A stretch of 64,000 bases of DNA, taken from the NCBI GenBank assembly GCA_028287135.1, contig JAQBQE010000002.1:124001-188000 (forward strand), in the 5' to 3' direction. Shown piece after piece: positions 7,337 to 18,127 of the stretch. Source of the DNA: Myxococcales bacterium (GTDB lineage Bacteria; Myxococcota_A; Polyangia; Haliangiales; Haliangiaceae). The notes under the pieces were generated by a model. That model searched no databases. It saw only the letters and a list, made by a program, of their open reading frames with translations, and was not told the origin of the DNA. Made by a program: the position numbers and the translations under genes. Within the stretch, counting starts at the first letter, position 1. Each line of letters starts with the position of its first letter.

Positions 7337-10300
7337 ATGACCGACGAGAACGACGCCGTCACTGCTCCGCCCGTGGACTTCGATCCCGTGCCTTCGCTCG
7401 CGGCGCAGCTCGGGCTCGCGCCTGGAGCGATCGCAGCCGTGATCGCGATGCTCGACGAGGGCAACACGGTTCCGTTCATCGCGCGCTATCGCAAGGAGCG
7501 CACGGGCGGCCTCGACGAGGTCCAGCTCCGTGCGATCGAGGAGAAGCGCGACTACCTGGTCGAGCTCGAGACCCGGCGCGCCGCGATCCTCGCCTCGGTG
7601 ACCGAGCAGGGCAAGCTCACCCCCGAGCTCGAGGCCAAGCTGCGTGCCGCCGACGGCAAGGCCGAGCTCGAGGATCTCTATGCGCCGTATCGCCCGCGCC
7701 GCAAGACGCGTGCCTCCGTCGCGCGCGAGAAGGGCCTGGCGCCGCTCGCGGACAAGATCGCCGCGCAAGGCGCCGAGGGTGACCCGGCGGCCGAGGCAGC
7801 CGCGTTCGTCACCGAGGGCGTCGCGTCCGCCGACGAGGCGCTCGCGGGTGCGCGTGACATCGTTGCCGAGCAGATCGCGGACACCGCCGAGGTCCGGACG
7901 TTCGTGCGCCGCGAGTATGCGGAGCACGGCGAGCTGGTCTCCGCGGTCGTTCCCAACAAGAGCGACGAGCCGACGAAGTTCGAGCAGTACTACCAGTTCA
8001 GCGAGGCGGTGAAGACCATCCCGTCTCACCGGTTCCTCGCGATCCGGCGCGGTGAGGCGGAGGGCGTGCTGCGCGCGCAGGTGCACATCGATACGAACAA
8101 GGTCGGCATGGGCATCGAGCGGTTGACCAGGCTCGATCCTGCATCGCCGTGGGCCGAGCAGATGCGGCTCGCGATCGCCGACGCGCTGAAGCGCCTGCTC
8201 GCGCCGAGCGTCGAGAACGATGTTCGCGCGGAGCTCAAGCAGCGCTCCGATCACGCCGCTGTCGATATCTTCGCCGGCAACCTGCGCAACCTGATGCTCG
8301 CGGCGCCGCTTGGCTCCGCGGCGGTGATCGGCGTCGATCCGGGACTGCGGACCGGCTGCAAGTGCGCCGCGATCGATGCGACCGGCAAGTTCCTCGGAAC
8401 CGTCACGGTCTACATCACGCAGGGCGACGCCCAGCTCGCGAACGCGAAGGAGGACTTCCTCGCGTTCGTCCAGAAGTTCACGCCGCGCGCGATCGCCGTC
8501 GGCAACGGCACCGGTGGTCGCGAGGCCGAGCAGTTCGTCAAGCGGGTGCTCGCGGATGCGGGGCTCCGCGAAGGACCGAACGCGCCGTTCGTGGTCCAGG
8601 TCAACGAGGCCGGCGCGAGCGTGTACTCGGCATCCGACCTCGCACGCGAGGAGTTCCCCGAGCTCGACCTGACGATCCGTGGTGCGATCTCGATCGCGCG
8701 GCGGCTCCAGGATCCCCTCGCCGAGCTCGTCAAGATCGAGCCGAAGTCGATCGGCGTCGGTCAGTACCAGCACGACGTCCACGCGCCGCTGATCACGAAG
8801 AAGCTCGGTGATGTCGTCGAGGATTGCGTCAACAAGGTCGGCGTCGAGCTCAACACGGCGAGTGCGCAGCTCCTCGGCTACATCGCCGGCATCGGCAAGT
8901 CGCTCGCGAAGAAGATCGTCGTGCATCGCGACACCAACGGCGCCTTCAACGCGCGCACGCAGCTGATGGACATCTCCGGGCTCGGCCCGAAGGCGTTCGA
9001 GCAGGCCGCGGGCTTCCTCCGGATCGCGAATGCGGCGCACCCGCTCGATCGGTCTGCGGTGCACCCCGAGCGCTATCCGCTGGTCGAGAAGATCGCGACC
9101 GACCTCGGTGTCGAGCTGCCGGCGCTGATCGGCAACCAGGAGCTGGTCGACAAGATCGATCTGTCGAAGTACGTCAGCGACGACGTCGGCGAGCCGACAC
9201 TGCGCGACATCGTTGCCGAGCTCGCGAAGCCGGGCCGCGATCCGCGCGCGGAGTTCGCACCGCCGGCGTTCCGTGACGACGTCACCTCGATGGAGGATCT
9301 CAAGCCCGGCATGGTGCTCGAGGGCATCGTCACCAACGTCACCGCGTTCGGTGCGTTCGTCGACATCGGCGTGCACAACGACGGGCTCGTTCACGTCTCG
9401 CAGCTCGCCGAGCAGTTCGTGAAGGATCCGAGCGAGGTCGTGAAGGTTGGCCAGAAGCTGACCGTGCGCGTCCTCGAGATCGATAACTCGCGCAAGCGGA
9501 TCGCGCTCAGCGCGAAGCGCGGTGGTCAGCAGGCTCCCCGCCCTCAGCAGCAGCGCCAGGAGCGTGGCGACGGCGCGCGCACCGACGGACAGCAGCAGCA
9601 GCCGGGACAGAGCCGCCGTGGTGGCCGTGGTCGCGGCGGTGGTGGTGGCCCGCGTCCCGAGGGACAGCAGGGTCAGCAAGGATTCCAGGGCCAGGGTCCG
9701 CGTCCCGACGGACAGCAGGGTCAGCAAGGATTCCAGGGCCAGGGGCCGCAGGGCCAGGGTCCACAGGGCCAGGGTGGTCGTGGTCCCAATGGTGGCCGCG
9801 GTCGCGGTTCTCGCGGCGGCGGACAGCAGGGCACCGGGCAGCCGGGTCCGCAGGGCGAAGGTCCGCGCGGTGATCAGGCCGCGCAGGGTGGGCTCGCGCC
9901 GCAGGGCGAGCAGCACGCCGATCCGAACGCGTCAGCTCCCTCGGGTCAGAACCAGGGCGGTCGCCGGCAGTGGCGCGATCGTCCGGCCGGTCAGGTCGGC
10001 GGCGATCAGATGCAGGGCGGCGGTCAGCAGGGCGATCAGCAGCACCGTGGTCCGCAGGGCGGCGGTGATCAGCAGTTCCGCGGCGGTGGTCAGCAAGGCG
10101 ATCAGCAGTTCCGCGGTCCGCAGGGCGGCGGCGGTCAGCAAGGTGATCAGCAGTTCCGCGGCCCGCAGGGCGGCGGCGGTCAGCAAGGTGATCAGCAGTT
10201 CCGCGGTCCGCAGGGTGGCGGCGGTCAGCAAGGCGATCAGCAGTTCCGCGGCCCGCAGGGCGGACAGGGTGGACGTGGTCGCGGACCCGGTGGTCCGGGC

Positions 10301-10636
10301 GGCGGACAGGGTGGTCGCGGCCCGCGTGGTCCAGGTCCCGGTGGTCCGGGCGCCGGACAGGGCGGTCCCGGCCAGCAAGGCGGCGGCTACGGCGGCGGTC
10401 AGGGTGCCCCGCGCAGCGATCGCGGCCCCGGCCATCAGGGCGGCGGATACGCGGGCGGTCAGCCACCGCGTCGCGATGATCGTGGTCCGGGTGGACCGCC
10501 GCGTCGCGACGATCGTGGCCCGCAGGGCCAGGGCGGCGAGCAGCGGCCCGCCGCGGAGCCCGACAAGTGGGGCGTCGCCGGCTTCAAGAACAACCCGTTC
10601 GCGAAGCTCGTGCCCGACAAGCCGAAGCGCTCCTGA
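7337..10636 (+). CDS. tex: Tex-family S1 RNA-binding transcription accessory protein with giant low-complexity tail
   Basis: 1099 aa; usual Tex length is about 720-790 aa. Residues about 1-650 are a normal Tex core: an N-terminal helical domain (PFIARYRKERTGGLDEVQL), a YqgF-like RNase H fold (VIGVDPGLRTGCKCAAID), helix-hairpin-helix (IAGIGKSLAKKIVVHR) and linker. The S1 domain is at residues about 652-727 (LEGIVTNVTAFGAFVDIGV). Residues about 730-1070 are an added Gly/Gln/Arg/Pro-rich tail with RGG-type motifs and tandem repeats, and the protein ends with a structured-looking WGVAGFKNNPFAKLVP. Tex binds nucleic acid and influences transcription and RNA handling. The tail should be disordered and RNA-binding (inference). 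A TACGGT hexamer ends 11 nt before the ATG. Confidence 0.93.
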   Translation: MTDENDAVTAPPVDFDPVPSLAAQLGLAPGAIAAVIAMLDEGNTVPFIARYRKERTGGLDEVQLRAIEEKRDYLVELETRRAAILASVTEQGKLTPELEAKLRAADGKAELEDLYAPYRPRRKTRASVAREKGLAPLADKIAAQGAEGDPAAEAAAFVTEGVASADEALAGARDIVAEQIADTAEVRTFVRREYAEHGELVSAVVPNKSDEPTKFEQYYQFSEAVKTIPSHRFLAIRRGEAEGVLRAQVHIDTNKVGMGIERLTRLDPASPWAEQMRLAIADALKRLLAPSVENDVRAELKQRSDHAAVDIFAGNLRNLMLAAPLGSAAVIGVDPGLRTGCKCAAIDATGKFLGTVTVYITQGDAQLANAKEDFLAFVQKFTPRAIAVGNGTGGREAEQFVKRVLADAGLREGPNAPFVVQVNEAGASVYSASDLAREEFPELDLTIRGAISIARRLQDPLAELVKIEPKSIGVGQYQHDVHAPLITKKLGDVVEDCVNKVGVELNTASAQLLGYIAGIGKSLAKKIVVHRDTNGAFNARTQLMDISGLGPKAFEQAAGFLRIANAAHPLDRSAVHPERYPLVEKIATDLGVELPALIGNQELVDKIDLSKYVSDDVGEPTLRDIVAELAKPGRDPRAEFAPPAFRDDVTSMEDLKPGMVLEGIVTNVTAFGAFVDIGVHNDGLVHVSQLAEQFVKDPSEVVKVGQKLTVRVLEIDNSRKRIALSAKRGGQQAPRPQQQRQERGDGARTDGQQQQPGQSRRGGRGRGGGGGPRPEGQQGQQGFQGQGPRPDGQQGQQGFQGQGPQGQGPQGQGGRGPNGGRGRGSRGGGQQGTGQPGPQGEGPRGDQAAQGGLAPQGEQHADPNASAPSGQNQGGRRQWRDRPAGQVGGDQMQGGGQQGDQQHRGPQGGGDQQFRGGGQQGDQQFRGPQGGGGQQGDQQFRGPQGGGGQQGDQQFRGPQGGGGQQGDQQFRGPQGGQGGRGRGPGGPGGGQGGRGPRGPGPGGPGAGQGGPGQQGGGYGGGQGAPRSDRGPGHQGGGYAGGQPPRRDDRGPGGPPRRDDRGPQGQGGEQRPAAEPDKWGVAGFKNNPFAKLVPDKPKRS
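10088..10267 (+). repeat. 45-bp tandem repeat (four copies) inside the tex tail
   Basis: Four head-to-tail copies start at 10088, 10133, 10178 and 10223, each encoding GQQGDQQFRGPQGGG with only synonymous changes (GGC/GGT, GAT kept). The last copy diverges at its end, and a degenerate copy precedes the array from about 10028. A separate duplication encoding GQQGQQGFQGQGP occurs near 9660-9740. Near identity of the copies suggests recent expansion and probable length variation between strains. Confidence 0.9.
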
Positions 10637-10647
10637 CGAGCCGTCCT

Positions 10648-10668
10648 CGGCGTGGCACATCCACGCCG
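10648..10668 (+). terminator. Hairpin after tex without T tract
   Basis: A perfect 8-bp stem (CGGCGTGG / CCACGCCG) with a 5-nt loop starts 12 nt after the tex stop. No T run follows, so it may be an mRNA-stabilising or weak terminating hairpin. It lies in the 75-bp gap before the sulfatase-like gene. Confidence 0.3.
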
Positions 10669-10711
10669 ACGGAGTAGAGGTCCGATCCGCCCCGTGCTAG
10701 CCACAAGGGAC

Positions 10712-13063
10712 GTGGATCGACGACGACTGGTGCTCGCCGTGCTGCTGCTCACCGCGTGTGGCAGCAAGAAGCAGCCGCGTGACGACGCCGCGGCCGGCAG
10801 CGCTGCGCCCCCCGCAACCGATGCACGTGCGGGTAGCGGCAGTGCAGGGACGGGCAGCGGCAGCGCGGCCCAGGTCGCGCCGACCAGCATCGTGCCACCG
10901 CGCCCCGAGCACGCGGCGTGGAACCTCGTCGACAACCGCCACCTCGCGCACCGGATCGTGAACGGCGACCTCGTCCTCGACGCATCGACCGTCGCGTTCG
11001 CGCGCTACACGCGGTTCGGGGTCCCCGCACCGCGCTGGCACTTCGGTCAGGTCATCGATGGCACGCGCGCCGCGGTCGCCGACAAGCTCGCCGCGCTCGA
11101 GATCCCGCTGACCGTCGAGCAGGCGCGCACGACCGTCCAGCTCACGGCGCGGATCCATGCGCCCGACGACGTGCGTCGCCTCGAGATCAAGGTCAACGGG
11201 CGCAAGGCGAGCAAGGCGTCGCGCGTCGAGCTGGCGCCGGGCTGGCAGACGGTCTCGGTCCCGATCGATCCGGGGCGGCTCGCGGTCGGCGAGAACCTCG
11301 TGATGCTCGAGACCACGAGCACCGGTCGCGGCACGAAGACCGCCAAGAGCGATCGACCGCCGGGACTCGCGTTCGCGTGGCTGCGGCTCGGGGATGCAGG
11401 CCCGATCCACGACCTCGATCCGCGGAGCGCGGTGACGTTCGATCCGAAGCCGACTCGCGGCACCATCGAGCTCGCGAAGGACGCGGCGCTGACCTGGTTT
11501 GTCACGATCCCCGAGGGCGCTCACCTCGTCGCAGGCGTCGCCGGATCGTGCAGGGTCGACGTTCGCGCACGCCCGAGCGCCGACGCATTCGCCGGTGGGA
11601 TGCTGGCCGGGCCCGAGGGTCGCGTCGATCTGACGTCGATGGGAGGCCGGGTCGTGGCGCTCTCGCTGACCGCCGTCGACTGCCCGAGGACCACGATCAC
11701 TGCACCACGGATCACGCTGCACGGACCGGAGCCGACGCCGCTGCCCAAGGCCGCTCCGCCACGTTACGTCGTGCTGTGGATCATGGACGCGCTGCGCGCC
11801 GACAAGATTCCCGCGTTCACGCCGGGCGCCCGCGCAAGGACCCCAGCGTTCGACGAGCTCGCGAAGACCAGCGTCGTGTTCCGCCAGTTCTACGTCCAGG
11901 GCAATGAATCGCAGACCAGTCACTCGACGATCTGGAGCGGGCTCTATCCCGCGGTCCACAATGTGCGGATGGCCGGGGTCGGCGGGATGTGGAAGCTCGA
12001 TCATCGCTACGACGTGATCGCGACCAAGCTCGCGGAGGCCGGCCTCTACACGACGGGGGTCACCGGCAACGGGTTCGTCAACGCGAACGGCGGCTATGCG
12101 CGCGGGTTCAAGGAGTTCCGCAACATGATGCGGGAGAAGGGGGATGGCACCGTGATCAACGGGATCATCTACGGCGAGAAGATCGTCGACGCCGCGCTCG
12201 GGCAGCTCGATGCGCGCCGCGCCGACCCGACGTACCTGTTCCTCGGGACGATCGACACCCACGGTCCGTGGATCGCGCGCAAGCCGTGGATCGACCTGTA
12301 CTCGCCCGCCCGTTACACCGGCCCGTTCCAGGAGTTTGGCACCGCGAAGGATCTCGGTTTCCGTCCCGGCGAGATGGGCTGCAGCATCATTCCGCCGGCC
12401 GAGGACGTCGAGCGGCTCCGCGCGATCTACGACTCGGCCATCAGCTACCAGGACAAGCAGCTCGGGCGCTTGGTCGACCAGCTCAAGTCGTGGGGGATCT
12501 GGGATCAGACGCTGCTGATGATCACCGCGGATCACGGCGAGGAGTTCTTCGAGGAGAGCCGCTGCGGCCACGGTGGCTCGCTGCGCGACTCGCTGGTCCG
12601 CGTGCCGCTGCTCGTGCACGATCCATCGCGGTTTCCGGGCGGCACGATCGTGGAGGAGGGCGCCGAGGCCGTCGACATCCTGCCGACGATGATCGACGTC
12701 GTCGGCGGAACGCCGGCCGATGCGGTCCAGGGCATGTCGCTCGCGCCGCTCGCGCAGGGGCAGGGTAAGGGCTGGCCGCGCCCGTCGTACGCCTCGCAAT
12801 ACGAGTACGCCCATGCGATGCGGATCGGGCGATGGAAGATCCGGGTCGGCAAGAGCGGGATGCCGGTGATCGGCGATCTCGTCGACGATCCCGGTGAGAC
12901 GGTCGACGCCGCGCGCAGCAAGCCGGTCGAACGCCGGATGCTGACCGATCACCTCGGCCTGTTCCTCGCGCTGCGCGCACAGTGGAAGAAGGCGGGGTGG
13001 GGCGTCGTCACCAACGTCACGCCGGCGGGCGCGGCCGCGCTCGATGAGGCGACAACGCCATGA
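10712..13063 (+). CDS. Sulfatase-fold (alkaline phosphatase superfamily) lipoprotein hydrolase
   Basis: 783 aa from GTG 10712 (GTG 10694 is an alternative), giving a lipoprotein signal ending LAVLLLTACGS. Residues about 60-350 are a beta-rich N-terminal region of unknown type. The C-terminal half is the sulfatase fold: VVLWIMDALRAD (metal Asp), the nucleophile region NESQTSHSTIWSGLYP, TYLFLGTIDTHGPW and MITADHGEEFFEE with RCGHGGSLRDSLVRVPLLVH. The usual formylglycine signature C/SxPSR is absent: the aligned residues are S-Q-T-S-H. It may therefore act as a Ser/Thr-type phosphotransferase, like LTA-synthase or phosphoethanolamine-transferase relatives, rather than as a sulfatase (inference). 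It overlaps the PHP gene by ATGA. Confidence 0.8.
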   Translation: MDRRRLVLAVLLLTACGSKKQPRDDAAAGSAAPPATDARAGSGSAGTGSGSAAQVAPTSIVPPRPEHAAWNLVDNRHLAHRIVNGDLVLDASTVAFARYTRFGVPAPRWHFGQVIDGTRAAVADKLAALEIPLTVEQARTTVQLTARIHAPDDVRRLEIKVNGRKASKASRVELAPGWQTVSVPIDPGRLAVGENLVMLETTSTGRGTKTAKSDRPPGLAFAWLRLGDAGPIHDLDPRSAVTFDPKPTRGTIELAKDAALTWFVTIPEGAHLVAGVAGSCRVDVRARPSADAFAGGMLAGPEGRVDLTSMGGRVVALSLTAVDCPRTTITAPRITLHGPEPTPLPKAAPPRYVVLWIMDALRADKIPAFTPGARARTPAFDELAKTSVVFRQFYVQGNESQTSHSTIWSGLYPAVHNVRMAGVGGMWKLDHRYDVIATKLAEAGLYTTGVTGNGFVNANGGYARGFKEFRNMMREKGDGTVINGIIYGEKIVDAALGQLDARRADPTYLFLGTIDTHGPWIARKPWIDLYSPARYTGPFQEFGTAKDLGFRPGEMGCSIIPPAEDVERLRAIYDSAISYQDKQLGRLVDQLKSWGIWDQTLLMITADHGEEFFEESRCGHGGSLRDSLVRVPLLVHDPSRFPGGTIVEEGAEAVDILPTMIDVVGGTPADAVQGMSLAPLAQGQGKGWPRPSYASQYEYAHAMRIGRWKIRVGKSGMPVIGDLVDDPGETVDAARSKPVERRMLTDHLGLFLALRAQWKKAGWGVVTNVTPAGAAALDEATTP

Positions 13064-14247
13064 AGCACCGGGCGATCTCGATCGCGCGTGGCCTCGCGAT
13101 CTCGATCTCGCTGTGCGGGGTGGTCACGTGTGCTGGTCCGGATGTGACCGTTGCGCAACCGCCATCGCCGATCCCGGCCGATGCGACGCCGCCGAACGAT
13201 GCGCCGATCGAATCAGCTCTCCCGCTCGATGCGCTGGTCACGCCCGCGGTGATCGAAGCTACCCCGGGCGCACCCGAGGTCTGGCTCAAGGGCTCGACCC
13301 ACGTGCACGCGCGGCCATCGGGTGACAGCACGACGCCGATTCCCGAGGTGCTTCGCTGGTACGAGGATCGTCGGTACGACTTCATCGTCCTGACGGATCA
13401 CAACCAGGTCAGCGAGATCGATCGAACGACGAGCACGCAGGGTCAGGTCACGCTTCGCCCGGCGGGCGATCGCGGGCTGATCGTGTTCGCCGGCATCGAG
13501 CTCACGCACAACCCGAGCGATTGCATCCCGGCCGGTGACGCGAGCGGCAAGTGCCGGATCCACGTCAACCTCCTCGGTGTACCCGCGCGACCTGCCGGCA
13601 AGGTGGAGTGGGCCAATCGCAAGACGCACGAACGCCTGCTCAAGTACGAGGCCGCGCTCGAGACGCAGAAGTCCCTCGGAGGCATCGCCCAGATCAACCA
13701 CTCGAACTGGTTCTGGGGGATGACCGGTGACCTGCTCGCTGACCTCGGGCGCCGGGGGTTCGCGCTGGTCGAGATCTCGAACATGGCGTTCTCGACGTGG
13801 AACGCAGGCGACAAGGATCACCCGAGCCTCGACGCGATCTGGGATGCCGCGCTCGCGAAGGGCGTGACCCTGTGGGGCGTCGCGTCCGACGATGCCCATG
13901 ACTACTCCGGCAAGGCAGGCGCGAAGTACCCCGCCGGCGGCGGCTGGATCACCGTGAAGGCAGCGCGCGACCCACAGGCGATCCTGGCGGCGATCGCGGC
14001 GGGGCGGTTCTACGCATCGACGGGTGTCGTGCTCGCACGCGCCGAGGTCGACCACGACGAGCTGGTCGTCGAGGTCGATGCGGGCGAGACCGGCACGTAC
14101 ACGATCGAGTTCATCGAGAACGGGACGCGGGTCGGCCGTGTGAAGGGTCGTAGCGCGCGCCGCGCTGTACCGCAGACCGGTTACGTCCGCGCGCTTGTGA
14201 CGCGCGATGATGGAACACGGGCCTGGGTACAGCCGGCGCGCCGTTAG
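13060..14247 (+). CDS. Exported PHP-domain metal-dependent hydrolase
   Basis: 395 aa; the ATG at 13060 overlaps the stop of the upstream gene (ATGA), so translation is coupled. The N-terminus is hydrophobic with VVTCAGPD, a probable lipoprotein or signal peptide, followed by a Pro/Ala linker. PHP metal motifs are present: STHVHARPSGDS (HxH), IVLTDHNQV, FAGIELTH, AQINHSNW and WGVASDDAHDY. PHP proteins are phosphoesterases, often acting on nucleotides or sugar phosphates. With the preceding sulfatase-fold lipoprotein it forms a two-enzyme envelope hydrolase unit. Residues after about 330 form a small beta domain. The exact substrate cannot be read from sequence. It converges on the response regulator with 1 nt between stop codons. 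Confidence 0.82.
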   Translation: MKHRAISIARGLAISISLCGVVTCAGPDVTVAQPPSPIPADATPPNDAPIESALPLDALVTPAVIEATPGAPEVWLKGSTHVHARPSGDSTTPIPEVLRWYEDRRYDFIVLTDHNQVSEIDRTTSTQGQVTLRPAGDRGLIVFAGIELTHNPSDCIPAGDASGKCRIHVNLLGVPARPAGKVEWANRKTHERLLKYEAALETQKSLGGIAQINHSNWFWGMTGDLLADLGRRGFALVEISNMAFSTWNAGDKDHPSLDAIWDAALAKGVTLWGVASDDAHDYSGKAGAKYPAGGGWITVKAARDPQAILAAIAAGRFYASTGVVLARAEVDHDELVVEVDAGETGTYTIEFIENGTRVGRVKGRSARRAVPQTGYVRALVTRDDGTRAWVQPARR

Positions 14248-14248
14248 C

Positions 14249-14869
14249 TCAGAGCGACACGTAGCCGTGCTTGACGGCGAACCGTGTGAGCTCGGAGTTG
14301 TTGCGCAGGCCAAGCTTCTTCAGCACGTGACCGCGATGGGTATCGACGGTCTTGATGCTGATCTCGAGGTGCTCGGCGATCTCGCGGTTCGTCATCCCGC
14401 GAGCGAGCATCTCCATGACCTGCGCTTCACGCGCCGTGAGCGCGCTCGCGGGATGGCCATCGCCACTCGCGAGGAGCTCCTCCACGCCGGCAGGAATGAC
14501 CTGCTCACCCTTGCTCACGGACCGGATCGCCGCGAGCAGGGCTTCAGGCTCCACCGACTTGTTGACGTACCCGTGCGCTCCTGCCGCGATCGCCCGAGCA
14601 GCGTAGCTGGGCTCCGTATGCCAGGTGAGCACGACCACGAGGGGCGCCGTCTCCAGCGGCCTCAGGTCGGCGAGCACGTCGAACCCGGAACGGTCCGGCA
14701 ACGTGATGTCGAGGAGAAGGACGTCGGGACGTTCCCGCTTCACCATCTCCAGGGTTTCTGCGGCATTGCCCGATTCACCAACGACTTCGATGTCATCGGC
14801 TTTTCCGAGCGCTTCGCGAAGCGCCCAGCGGACGATCGTGTGGTCTTCTGCGATTGCTAGTCTAATCAT
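14249..14869 (-). CDS. NarL/FixJ-type response regulator (orphan)
   Basis: 206 aa. The receiver domain has acidic E8/D9, phospho-acceptor Asp54 (LLLDITLP), switch Thr (VVVLTWHTEP) and Lys in GYVNKSV. A LuxR-type helix-turn-helix follows (ALTAREAQVMEMLARGMTNR, then IKTVDTHRGHVLKKLGL). No histidine kinase is adjacent, so the partner is elsewhere; the divergent neighbour is a membrane Ser/Thr kinase, which could be regulatory context only. A GGAGGA ribosome site sits upstream of the ATG at 14869. Confidence 0.92.
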   Translation of the reverse strand: MIRLAIAEDHTIVRWALREALGKADDIEVVGESGNAAETLEMVKRERPDVLLLDITLPDRSGFDVLADLRPLETAPLVVVLTWHTEPSYAARAIAAGAHGYVNKSVEPEALLAAIRSVSKGEQVIPAGVEELLASGDGHPASALTAREAQVMEMLARGMTNREIAEHLEISIKTVDTHRGHVLKKLGLRNNSELTRFAVKHGYVSL

Positions 14870-14974
14870 GGGACGAGTCCTCCACGGCTATGGTCCAAGA
14901 ATCTAGCAATGGTCAGGCCGTGACTCGCCGCGCTATGGTGAGGTCGCTCTGGCCGATCAGAATCTCGCACGCGC

Positions 14975-17035
<2,061 letters not shown>

Positions 17036-17158
17036 CGGTCGTCAACTCGCGGCGACATACCGTCGCATCGACGACTCGCAGTCCGCGCTCGTCGCCGGTG
17101 CAAGTGGCCGGACGGACTGGAGTCGTGTGCTGGCACGTCGGCTGCTGACGTCCTCCGC

Positions 17159-17470
17159 ATGACCCACACCAACGACCTTCTCGCGCTGTCCTCGACCGAT
17201 CTCGCCACCGTCACCGGTGGGATCAACTGGCGCACCGTTCGTGGCGAGGCGCAGGCAGGCGCGCAGAGCGGTGGCCAGTTTGGCCGCGGCGTCGGCATGG
17301 TGATGGGGGCGGCCGCGGGTGCGGCGGCGACGTCACCGAGCGGCCCGGGGGCGGTCGCGGGCGCCGTGGCGGGCGCGGCAGGCGGGTATCGACTCGGCGG
17401 CTGGGTCGGATCTGCCGTCGGGGGCGCGGTCGGTGCAGCCAGGGGCATCTACACCACCTGGAACGAGTAG
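17159..17470 (+). CDS. Bacteriocin-like peptide with double-glycine leader
   Basis: 103 aa. Residues 1-22 form a classic double-glycine leader: acidic/hydrophobic spacing LSSTDLATVTGG with the GG at 21-22, the signal cleaved by C39-peptidase ABC exporters. The mature part (81 aa) is very rich in Gly and Ala with repeated GxxxG-type spacing (GMVMGAAAGAAA, GAVAGAVAGAAGG, GWVGSAVGGAVGAARG), as in class II/IIb bacteriocins and glycine-zipper membrane peptides. It has no cysteines, so no disulfide or lanthionine chemistry is expected. It sits between the membrane kinase and uridine kinase, and no C39 transporter or immunity gene is in this window. No strong ribosome site is seen before the ATG. 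A glycine-zipper small membrane protein is the alternative reading. Confidence 0.7.
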   Translation: MTHTNDLLALSSTDLATVTGGINWRTVRGEAQAGAQSGGQFGRGVGMVMGAAAGAAATSPSGPGAVAGAVAGAAGGYRLGGWVGSAVGGAVGAARGIYTTWNE

Positions 17471-17473
17471 TAT
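17468..17473 (+). promoter_or_regulatory. -10-like hexamer TAGTAT for udk (leaderless candidate)
   Basis: TAGTAT ends 9 nt before the udk ATG and includes the stop codon of the double-glycine peptide gene. It fits the window-wide TANNNT pattern, which would start transcription within about 3 nt of the start codon. No consensus -35 is evident. Confidence 0.5.
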
Positions 17474-17482
17474 CTCGCGCGG

Positions 17483-18127
17483 ATGTCCGCGCAGTTTCCG
17501 GTTGGTCCGCGTCCGCTCGTCGTCGGTATCGCCGGGGGCACCGGCTCCGGCAAGACGACGGTCGCTCACAAGCTCGCGGCATCGATGCCCGGCCGGTGTG
17601 TGACCATCGAGCACGACGCGTACTACGTCGACCAGGGCCACCTGCCGCCCGACGAGCGCGCGCGGATCAACTACGATCACCCCGCATCGCTGGAGAGCGG
17701 GCTGCTCGCAGATCATCTGCGGCAGCTGCGCTCCGGTCGCGCCGTCGATGTTCCGATCTACGACTTCGCGACGCATTGTCGGCGCAAGGACACGCGGCAC
17801 GTCGAGCCAGCGCGCGTGATCATCGTCGAGGGGATCCTCGTGTTCACCGAAGCGCAGCTTCGCGAGCAGATGGACATCAAGATCTTCGTCGATACCGACT
17901 CCGACATCCGGTTGATCCGGCGGATCCGGCGCGATCTCGAGCAGCGTGGCCGCACGTTCCAGTCGGTGCGCGACCAGTACTACGCGACCGTGCGGCCGAT
18001 GCACATCGAGTATGTCGAGCCGACCAAGCGATGGGCCGACCTGATCGTCCCCGAGGGCGGTGACAACAAGGTCGCGCTCGACGTCCTGCTCGGACAGCTC
18101 GGCCGTGTTGCGTTCGGCCGCGACTAG
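17483..18127 (+). CDS. udk: Uridine kinase
   Basis: 214 aa, the normal family length. P-loop GIAGGTGSGKTT near the start, DAYYVDQGHLPPDERARINYDHP (the uridine/cytidine-binding and catalytic Asp region), VPIYDFATHCR, IIVEGILVF and the lid-like RRIRRDLEQRGR are all intact. It phosphorylates uridine and cytidine to UMP/CMP in pyrimidine salvage. It starts 12 nt after the double-glycine peptide gene. Its TAG stop shares the palindromic CTAG at 18124-18127 with the convergent lipoprotein gene. Confidence 0.95.
   Translation: MSAQFPVGPRPLVVGIAGGTGSGKTTVAHKLAASMPGRCVTIEHDAYYVDQGHLPPDERARINYDHPASLESGLLADHLRQLRSGRAVDVPIYDFATHCRRKDTRHVEPARVIIVEGILVFTEAQLREQMDIKIFVDTDSDIRLIRRIRRDLEQRGRTFQSVRDQYYATVRPMHIEYVEPTKRWADLIVPEGGDNKVALDVLLGQLGRVAFGRD

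Noticed and set aside
7319..9916. A very long open frame on the minus strand opposite tex
   Set aside because: Arg/Leu/Asp-heavy composition with no motifs; it mirrors the high-GC codons of tex, which has full family motifs.
10088..10267. CRISPR-like array in tex
   Set aside because: The units are contiguous, in-frame coding repeats without spacers.
17159..17470. Lanthipeptide or thioether RiPP precursor
   Set aside because: The mature part has no cysteine and no modifying enzyme lies nearby.
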